47,811 nt of DNA from Pseudomonadota bacterium (GTDB taxonomy: Bacteria; Myxococcota_A; UBA9042; GCA-2863065): positions 1-47,811 of the forward strand of contig SXOX01000308.1 in the NCBI GenBank assembly GCA_005776585.1. Direction: 5' to 3'. How positions within the stretch are numbered: position 1 is the first letter of the stretch; each line of letters opens with the position of its first letter. The position numbers were made by a program, and so were the translations under genes. A model generated the notes under the pieces. The model saw only the letters and a program-made list of their open reading frames with translations. It was not told where the DNA came from and did no database searches. Of this stretch, positions 41,992-47,811 are shown piece after piece.

Positions 41992-44900
41992 CTACTGCTT
42001 ACACGTCCTGGTCATCTGGGCCAAGCTGAAGTACCAGCAGGCGCCGCATCCTGGATCGGGCGGGTTAGCGCAGTAGCTATCCCACGCGGAGTAGCACGAT
42101 GCCCCGTTGCCGGGGTTTATTGCCGGTGAGACGACTCGCGCATCGTATGCCGACTTGTCACCCTCCTTGGATGCCTTGGAGCTGAAGACGTCGGTCCACG
42201 GAGAGCAGGTGGAGCCCGCGGTGGCCAACTCCTGTTGGATGGAACCGAAAGGACATGGATTGATCCAGCACGTGTTAAGCTCGAGGTAGACGTTGCTGGA
42301 GAACGTCCCGCTCGTTTTGCACACTCGCGCCTGTAGGCCCGAGCCGCTTGACGCTGCCTTGACCTCGACCTTCACGGTTACGTTTGTTCCCGAAACGTTG
42401 ATCGTCTGCTGGGCCGAGACCGTTGTTGGCGTCCAATACGTCGACACAGAGCACGTGGGGATCTTCGTGCAAGAAGGATAGTTCTCGTAGCCCGACGCAC
42501 ACGAGCCGCAGCTGGAACCTGCGTAGCTCGAGTAGCACGAGCACGTTCCATTGGAACACGTGCCGTGCCCGTTGCAGTCGCTCGGGCACGTCTTCGTGCA
42601 GGTCGGATAGCCCGAGTATCCAGAGGCGCACGTGTTGCATGACGTGCCAGAATAGCCTGTATAGCACGAGCAGGTCCCAGCATTACAGCTTCCGTTACCG
42701 CTGCAGTCGTTGGGGCACGACTTCGTGCAGTTCGGGTAGCCCGAATAACCAGACGCACAGGCGTTGCAGGAGGTGCCGGAGTAGCCCGCAGTGCACGAGC
42801 ACGTGCCACCATTGCAACCTCCGTGGCCGCTGCAATCGTTCGTGCAGGTCTTCTCGCAGATTGGATAGCCGGAGTACCCCGATGCGCAAGTGCCGCACGA
42901 GGTGCCCGAGTAGCCTGGATCGCATGAGCATGTGCCATTGCTGCAGCTCCCGTACCCGTTGCAATCTGCTGGGCACGACTTCTCGCAGACTGGGTACCCG
43001 GCGTAGCCGGGGGCGCAGGAGCTGCAGCTCGTGCCAGAGAAGCCCGTGTAGCAGGAGCACGTTCCGTCGTTGCACGTTCCGTGGGTGTTGCAGCCACCGG
43101 GACAGGTCTTTTTGCAGTCAGGATAACCTGTGTAGCCAACGCCGCACGTGCCGCAGCTCGTACCGGAGTACCCGGCATCGCAATTGCACGTCCCGTCATT
43201 GCACGTTCCGTTGCCGCTGCAGTCGTTGGTGCACGTCTTCTTGCAGACCGGGTACCCTCCATAGCCCGATGCGCAACCATTGCAGCTCGCACCCGCGAAG
43301 CCCATGTAGCATGTGCAAGCGCCGGTCGTCCCTTCACAGGAGCCGTGACCACTGCAATCCGAGGGGCAAGGAACGATGTTCTGCTGGCACTTGTCGTTCT
43401 TGTCGCATGACTTCCCGTTCGGACACGCATTGCAAACGCCGCCGCAGGTATTGTCGCCGCACTCCTTGCCCGAACACTGCGGGACGCAGACGCAGGCGGA
43501 CCCCTGGCACTGCTCGTTCCAAGCGCAGTCTTGGGCCTGCTCGCCGATGTTCCCACAAGAGTCGTACCAGTAGAGGTCGCCTCCAAAGCAGGCCTTCTTG
43601 TCCTTTGGAGCGCAGTTCTCGCCATCGCAGTACGTGTTCTCGCCGGAGCAGCCGCTCTTGCACTGCTTGGCGATGTCGCTCTCGATTTTTCCGCAGCTAT
43701 CCACCCAGTGGATGTTCCCCTCGCTGCATCGAGTCGAGTCGTGGCTGTCGCACCCCGCCAGCCCCGTTGGATATGCCCCGCCATTTCCGAAGCCCTCGAT
43801 GTAACCGTACGTCAGCCGGCCGAACCCGCCGTCGCCCCAGCTCTTGCCCCACGAGTTCTTGAACGTGAACCAGCCACCATTCGCATCGTCGTAGCCAACG
43901 ATCAAGATCGCGTGATTCCCGTCTGCGCATCGCTTGTGCTTGCACGACAGCTGAACCGAGTTCCCGCCAACGATCTTGGAGGGGCAGTCCTCACTAGAGG
44001 TGCATCGACATCCTCCAAGGTCCTCGAGCTTGGTCTTGCTCGTGCACAGGGACTCCGACGATGACGGCGCGGTGACTTCGATGTCGCCATTCTTCCAGCG
44101 GTTCCCGGACTTGAAGCTAGACCATCCAAGCGTCTGAAAGACCGGAACAGAGTAGACTACATTGTGGCCTGCCGCAATCGCTGCCTTGAGTGAAGCGACT
44201 GAAGCGGCATCGACCCCCATCGCGTCCTTGATCTGGAACTTGCCCTCCGACTGCAGAACGTCGTTCGGGAGCGTTGTCGTTGTGGTCGGAACGTCGTTTT
44301 CCCCGCTGTACGGCCAGATTGAAAGTGGGACGAGGCGGTGTGCCTTGGCGGTCGCAAGTCCGGTCGGGATGACCCATCCGCCCTTGCAATCGTCGACTGA
44401 CTTGCCACCCGCTGACCACAGGTGCGGCTCAGACACAAGCTCGGCCGGCGAGTTCGAGCCTGCAATCCAAGATGCCTTGGCCTGAAGGGCCTCAATGCTA
44501 TGAGTGATGGCGTGAGCGACGCACCAGCCACAGCCCTTCTGGTTCGAGACGTTCGGAGAAAGGCTGTCCATGTACTCGGAGCGATGATCGACGAGTGGCT
44601 TCAGGTTCTCAGTCGGAAGTCCATAGTCCACTGAGACTCCCGTTGCAGCGTCATACAGGGAATCGTCTTCGAGGCAAACGACCTGTCCCGGCTCGATCTC
44701 CATCGCTCTGCAGCCGGCTTGCTGAGGTGGCTGCCCATCCGGGATACAGTCGAGCCCTGAGGGCTTCCATCCGGTCGTGCACACACACCGGGCAGTGCCG
44801 TTGAGGACCTCGCATGTTCCGTGGCCGCCGCATGCGATCCCCGCACACGGCCCGGCCGTCACGGCGTCACCGCTCGCGACCTGGCAGCCCGTGCACTCCT

Positions 44901-45105
44901 CCCAGCGAGCCCCCCCGGCAGCGCAGACTTGGACGCCCCGGCCACCGCCTGGGCAGAAGCACTCCTGCGTTGCGCCGGCGACGCAGGCAGCCTGGCTCTC
45001 TGCGCCTGTCCCAGAGACGCCACAGGCTTGTGCCATGAATGAGACCGCCATCGCCGCCAATGCGCGGGCAACGAGACTGCGTAGTGCTACCCGATCAGTT
45101 GCCAT
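41992..45105 (-). CDS. Secreted papain-family cysteine peptidase with seven EGF-like repeats
   Basis: This is a 1037-residue protein from ATG 45105 (GGAGGG 5 bases upstream), with a signal sequence and lipobox-like AQAC. A Cys-rich N-terminal region includes an EGF-like unit. The papain-type C1 domain follows: VSNQKGCGWCVAHA (Gln and nucleophile Cys), GNHAILIVGYD (His) and FKNSWGKSWGDGGFGRL (Asn), so the triad is complete (about 190-440). After two Cys-rich spacers come seven 42-43-residue EGF-like repeats (CxxDCxGxGxCxxGTCSC...GYSGTSC..CASGYSGYPxC). The C-terminal ~150 residues are a separate beta domain. GC is visibly lower than in neighbours. Likely a surface or secreted predatory or adhesive enzyme (inference). 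Confidence 0.93.
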   Translation of the reverse strand: MATDRVALRSLVARALAAMAVSFMAQACGVSGTGAESQAACVAGATQECFCPGGGRGVQVCAAGGARWEECTGCQVASGDAVTAGPCAGIACGGHGTCEVLNGTARCVCTTGWKPSGLDCIPDGQPPQQAGCRAMEIEPGQVVCLEDDSLYDAATGVSVDYGLPTENLKPLVDHRSEYMDSLSPNVSNQKGCGWCVAHAITHSIEALQAKASWIAGSNSPAELVSEPHLWSAGGKSVDDCKGGWVIPTGLATAKAHRLVPLSIWPYSGENDVPTTTTTLPNDVLQSEGKFQIKDAMGVDAASVASLKAAIAAGHNVVYSVPVFQTLGWSSFKSGNRWKNGDIEVTAPSSSESLCTSKTKLEDLGGCRCTSSEDCPSKIVGGNSVQLSCKHKRCADGNHAILIVGYDDANGGWFTFKNSWGKSWGDGGFGRLTYGYIEGFGNGGAYPTGLAGCDSHDSTRCSEGNIHWVDSCGKIESDIAKQCKSGCSGENTYCDGENCAPKDKKACFGGDLYWYDSCGNIGEQAQDCAWNEQCQGSACVCVPQCSGKECGDNTCGGVCNACPNGKSCDKNDKCQQNIVPCPSDCSGHGSCEGTTGACTCYMGFAGASCNGCASGYGGYPVCKKTCTNDCSGNGTCNDGTCNCDAGYSGTSCGTCGVGYTGYPDCKKTCPGGCNTHGTCNDGTCSCYTGFSGTSCSSCAPGYAGYPVCEKSCPADCNGYGSCSNGTCSCDPGYSGTSCGTCASGYSGYPICEKTCTNDCSGHGGCNGGTCSCTAGYSGTSCNACASGYSGYPNCTKSCPNDCSGNGSCNAGTCSCYTGYSGTSCNTCASGYSGYPTCTKTCPSDCNGHGTCSNGTCSCYSSYAGSSCGSCASGYENYPSCTKIPTCSVSTYWTPTTVSAQQTINVSGTNVTVKVEVKAASSGSGLQARVCKTSGTFSSNVYLELNTCWINPCPFGSIQQELATAGSTCSPWTDVFSSKASKEGDKSAYDARVVSPAINPGNGASCYSAWDSYCANPPDPGCGACWYFSLAQMTRTCKQ
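42480..43370 (-). repeat. Seven tandem EGF-like coding repeats (~129 bp)
   Basis: Seven consecutive units of about 126-129 bases encode EGF-like modules with a fixed Cys pattern. The units are diverged by point changes but keep Cys and Gly, so the array is maintained by selection rather than being freshly expanded. Confidence 0.88.
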
Positions 45106-45852
45106 CACTTCCCTCCACTTGCTTCCTTGTTCTCGTCGATAACCGTTTGACGCCTACCATGTTCCGCCGACGGAGTCAAGGCGGTGCGCACGCTGGAGCT
45201 GTGCAGTCCCAGCGACATCGAGGTCATCCTTGCGTCGCGCCGCCACGCAGTGGTCAGTTGGATTCGGGGCGACATGGCGGCGAGGTTTCAATGGCATACG
45301 GAGGCTTCTCGCTACGCCCGGCCTGCGCGCCCTCCGTTGCGTTGCACCAATCTCAACCTGGGACACGAAGTCGAGGGGTCCTTCGAGCGCTTCGGTCTCG
45401 GACGCGACGAGCAACGTCCCTTCGGGCGACTCAGGGCGTGCAACGAAACTCAGCCCCTGGGGCTTCCTCCGCGCCGTCCGTGCAAGCTCCCGCCGCGCCC
45501 AACGCACTTCGACTCGTCCTCGAAGTAGCCGCCAACCAGCCACGGCGAGCTTCGCTGACGCTGGATGTTGCTCGCATGTGGCCGGGACCAGCTCCCATCG
45601 TCCCTGGACGAACTCCACGGTCTCAGGAGGAAGGTCCCGTGGACCAAGGACGACGCACCTTGGCCGAGGAAGGCTCTCCCATCGCGCGGGGACGAACCTC
45701 CGACCGCGCACGGCGACGTCCGAGGGGGCAGGTCGAGCCTCCGATGCACTTCCTCCTTAACTCCCACAGGCCGATCCCGATGACAAAGGAAACGGACCCG
45801 TCGGTGACCGCACGGGTCGAACTCCTTCCCGACTCGGGAGAAAGGAACAACG
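45106..45852. other. ~750-base region without a credible gene
   Basis: Long open frames exist on both strands here, but none has sensible composition or a ribosome site. Around 45600-45720 a degenerate tandem unit of roughly 75 bases is visible on the minus strand (GTTCGTCC...CGATGGGAG occurs twice). It looks like decayed repeats or a former gene. The first bases include the promoter region of the peptidase. Confidence 0.45.
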
Positions 45853-46194
45853 ATGGCATCGAAGAAGACCTCGATCGACTCACAGGCCGAGAGCATCGTC
45901 GAAGGCATGCTCAAGGCGAAGATCAGCGTCGGCAAGGAGCTGACGGCCGAGAGCGTTCGCTCGACCCTCACCAAGGTCGAAGCGCACGCCAAGGAGGCGG
46001 ACGACGCCGCGCGTACCCGCGCCATCGCCGTCAACGCCCGCGAGGCGGCACGTCGCGACCTGCGCACGGTCGTCAAGCGCGTCCGCGCGCTGGTGAAGGG
46101 CACCTACGGCGAGGACTCGACCGAGTACGAGCTCGTCGGCGGCACGCGCACCTCGGAGCGCAAGAAGCCGGTGCGCCGGCTGAAGAGCGCGTAG
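45853..46194 (+). CDS. Small basic hypothetical protein
   Basis: This is a 113-residue protein from ATG 45853 behind GGGAGAAAGGAA. It is helical and rich in Lys, Arg, Ala and Glu (AESVRSTLTKVEAHAKEADDAARTRAIAVNAREAARRDLRTVVKRVRALVKG), with a short polar tail ending RKKPVRRLKSA. This composition suggests a nucleic-acid-associated or coiled-coil protein. No family recognised. It stands alone. Confidence 0.65.
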   Translation: MASKKTSIDSQAESIVEGMLKAKISVGKELTAESVRSTLTKVEAHAKEADDAARTRAIAVNAREAARRDLRTVVKRVRALVKGTYGEDSTEYELVGGTRTSERKKPVRRLKSA

Positions 46195-46244
46195 CGGCAC
46201 GCCGTTATCAGGGACTCGGACCCGCGCTCCGCGAGGTGCTCCTC

Positions 46245-46260
46245 CGCTCCGTGCGGAGCG
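46245..46260. terminator. Short perfect inverted repeat downstream of the basic protein
   Basis: CGCTCCG and CGGAGCG flank TG, 51 bases after the stop at 46194. A 6-bp GC-rich stem with a 4-base loop is possible. No T-run follows, so any terminator role is tentative. Confidence 0.25.
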
Positions 46261-46309
46261 CGAGTTCGAGGCCGTACTTGCTCCATGGCATACCGAGCCA
46301 ACCGCGAAC

Positions 46310-46666
46310 TCAGCTCCCCCCACCGCGCCTCGTCCCCCTGCGCCGCGTCGCCGGGTGCGCTTGGCTCATGGCCTTCTGCAAGCTCGCAGCGGCCGCCCGC
46401 GTGAGCAGCACGCCACCGGCCAACCAGACCGTGACGCACGCCCAATAGACCTTGGGCGACTCGCCCCGCGTGATCTGGAGCGAGGCGTGCTTGCTGGGAA
46501 ATTGGACCGAGCCGCTGAAGAGGCCGGCGAGCAAGTAGACCCAGCAGATCGCAGCCAAGAGCCCGAGCACGTACACGGAGAGCATCGGGAAGGGCGATCC
46601 TGCCGAGGCGTCGGGCTTCGCGCGGTTCGCGTCCGGGGTGCTCTGGTCCCTGCCATCGGTAGCCAT
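46310..46666 (-). CDS. Two-helix membrane protein of unknown function
   Basis: This is a 118-residue protein from ATG 46666. A polar Asp/Pro-rich N-terminus precedes two hydrophobic helices (FPMLSVYVLGLLAAICWVYLLAGLF, about 27-51; VYWACVTVWLAGGVLLTRAAAASL, about 72-95). The C-terminus is strongly basic (ATRRRGTRRGGGS), which places it inside the cell by the positive-inside rule. No motif recognised. It is divergent from the DOMON-like gene. Confidence 0.6.
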   Translation of the reverse strand: MATDGRDQSTPDANRAKPDASAGSPFPMLSVYVLGLLAAICWVYLLAGLFSGSVQFPSKHASLQITRGESPKVYWACVTVWLAGGVLLTRAAAASLQKAMSQAHPATRRRGTRRGGGS

Positions 46667-46777
46667 CGTGAGAGCGTGGCACGAGCCTCCGAGCACGTCC
46701 AGCGCCGACTCCCTACCCGTCAAGCGGCTGAACGTCCCCGCACCACCGCGATTACGCACGCATGCCGTTGACCGACC

Positions 46778-47674
46778 GTGCCTCGCAGGCGACACTCCGC
46801 GCCCGTGCTCACTGCCGCCGCCCTTGCCAGCACGCTCCTGACCGCGTCGCCCGCCGTGCGACTCGTGGACGCGACCGGCGACGTGCGGTTGCGCCATCCC
46901 GAGGTCGCCGGCCTCGAGCGGGGCACGTTCGATCTCGTGGAGCTGGCGCTCTCGCGCGACGCGCAGGACCGGGTCGTCGTCGAGGCCACCTTCGCCGCGC
47001 CGGTGCGGCAGCTCACCGGCGCGCGCGTCCGAACCGACGAGGTCATCGCGCTTTACCCGCAGACGGTGGACGTCTACTTGGATCTGGTCCCGGACGCGGG
47101 CCAGGTCGCCACGCTTCCAGGACGGCTCGTGCACGTGCCCGCCGCGGAGGCATGGGACGCGGTGCTCGTGCTCTCGAGCGTGCGGCGGGCGCCGGCCGAC
47201 GGTGCGACGCTGCCGCTGGCGCTGACGGCCCATGGGCGCACGCTCCGCGGCGTGTTCCCGGCGGGCGCGGTCGTCGGCACGATTCGCGGCGTCTTGGCGC
47301 TGGTCCTCGCGACCTCTCCGCGGTCGGACGGCGGCGTCCGGGGCGTGGGCAATGCGCTGACCACCGACTGCCGCACCTTCGACCGCAAAGCGTGCCTGCT
47401 GACCGGCGACGCACCGCCGGTGCTCGACGCCACGGGCGCCGTTGGCCTCACGATGGCGCTCGTCTACCTCGACGGTCAGCGCCCCGACGCGCGTCGCACG
47501 CCGGTCGTCTACGCGCGTGGCGTGCTGGTGAACGCCGCGCCCGCACCTCCGGCCACCACTGTGGGCACGCTCGCGACGCTGCATGACGCCGGTGGCGTGG
47601 TCATCGGCACGGCCGTCGTCGAGGGCGTCGTGGGCGAGGTGCTCGCGCTGCGCTGGCTCGGGGAGCCGGGATAA
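46778..47674 (+). CDS. DOMON-like (glucodextranase C-terminal-type) exported protein
   Basis: This is a 298-residue protein from GTG 46778 (or GTG 46804), with a signal peptide (VLTAAALASTLLTASPA). The mature part is beta-rich and opens with VRLVDATGDVRLRHPEVAGLERGTFDLVELALSRDAQDRVVVEATF, typical of the DOMON-like module found at the C-terminus of glucodextranase. It binds carbohydrate or heme in relatives. The stop (TAA 47672-47674) lies at the border of an AT-rich stretch, so the real C-terminus may be missing. Family call moderate. Confidence 0.7.
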   Translation: MPRRRHSAPVLTAAALASTLLTASPAVRLVDATGDVRLRHPEVAGLERGTFDLVELALSRDAQDRVVVEATFAAPVRQLTGARVRTDEVIALYPQTVDVYLDLVPDAGQVATLPGRLVHVPAAEAWDAVLVLSSVRRAPADGATLPLALTAHGRTLRGVFPAGAVVGTIRGVLALVLATSPRSDGGVRGVGNALTTDCRTFDRKACLLTGDAPPVLDATGAVGLTMALVYLDGQRPDARRTPVVYARGVLVNAAPAPPATTVGTLATLHDAGGVVIGTAVVEGVVGEVLALRWLGEPG

Positions 47675-47811
47675 AAGAGGAAAAGCCTTAGCAATTCAAC
47701 GAATGGCGGATAATTTACAAGAGCATGCAATACATGGTGGTTCTGGTAATATGACTGCTGCAATCTTTTATTTAAAGACGCAAGGGCGTTGGAGTGAAGC
47801 CGTTCCTGAGA
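47675..47811 (+). other. AT-rich foreign stretch, internal part of a phage-like protein
   Basis: Composition drops abruptly from about 70% to about 42% GC. A frame open to the window end reads ALAIQRMADNLQEHAIHGG and MTAAIFYLKTQGRWSEAVPE, resembling phage small-terminase-like proteins of low-GC hosts. It has no ribosome site, and coding-like sequence precedes its first ATG. This suggests an assembly chimera or the edge of an insertion rather than a resident gene. Confidence 0.6.

Noticed and set aside
42480..43370. Regular ~129-bp repeats considered as a CRISPR-like array
   Set aside because: The repeats are in frame, diverged by codon and keep Cys spacing. They are EGF-like coding modules, not direct repeats with spacers.
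45039..46448. 469-codon plus-strand frame and the opposite 45154-45711 frame
   Set aside because: Both consist of Arg/Pro/Gly-rich low-information sequence over a region without ribosome sites. The first also overlaps the better-supported gene at 45853.

Overview
The window is a high-GC (about 70% by eye) bacterial chromosome segment with dense coding, GTG/TTG starts, ATGA/GTGA gene overlaps and many lipoproteins. Several lipoproteins carry Asp/Pro/Thr/Ala-rich linkers, and there is a large secreted cysteine peptidase with EGF-like repeats. This style suggests a member of the Myxococcota (former Deltaproteobacteria). That assignment is inferred from protein style, not from a marker gene. The last ~140 bases are AT-rich and look foreign to the rest of the window.

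Layout. 1-8.4 kb: the end of an ABC exporter, a DsbA-like lipoprotein coupled to a PTPS-related membrane protein, two paralogous Cys-rich exported proteins, an RdgC-like protein with a partner, an AI-2E/PerM-type permease and a SugE/Gdx guanidinium exporter. 8.5-13.8 kb: rlmN, a transglutaminase-fold protein, a peroxiredoxin-like selenoprotein and a thiolase-like protein with Ser at the nucleophile position. 13.8-17.3 kb: a copper P-type ATPase overlapping ccmC, a ccmD-like gene and a 56-residue membrane ORF. 17.3-20 kb: small hypotheticals, a SelW/Rdx-type selenoprotein coupled to a SurA-like lipoprotein, and another lipoprotein. 20-24 kb: a Kelch lipoprotein followed by a VWA-TM-FHA-zinc-finger protein. 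24-29.4 kb: a PepT-like peptidase coupled to a DUF1704/QEGLA (MATCAP-type) metallopeptidase, then an SPFH-SHOCT / zinc-ribbon / TerB-like operon. 29.5-33.6 kb: an outer-membrane barrel protein with a helical HEPN-like tail, then dus-thiE-prmC. 33.6-37 kb: an accessory patch with a Phd/VapC module, a DUF4258/YgiT module, two stranded 5' ends of a SMUG1-type uracil-DNA glycosylase gene and one intact copy. 37-47.7 kb: housekeeping and exported proteins, a decayed PemK/MazF module, the EGF-repeat cysteine peptidase and a DOMON-like protein.

The strongest unexpected signals are two selenoprotein genes whose in-frame UGA codons would normally be read as stops. One (11410-11955) is a PRXL2/AhpC-TSA-type protein with a U-L-F-C motif. 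The other (minus strand, 19045-19278) is a SelW-type protein with a C-N-V-U motif. Each UGA is followed at the correct distance by a hairpin with GU in its apical loop, as expected of a bacterial SECIS. The first loop (AGGUC) closely resembles the E. coli fdhF element. No selA/selB/selC/selD gene lies in the window.

A second notable structure is the SMUG1 region. Two diverged ~185-bp 5' gene fragments break at the same active-site codons, and each is followed by a different small cargo, before the intact gene. This is what serial insertion of small cassettes into one gene would leave if each cassette supplied a new 5' end.
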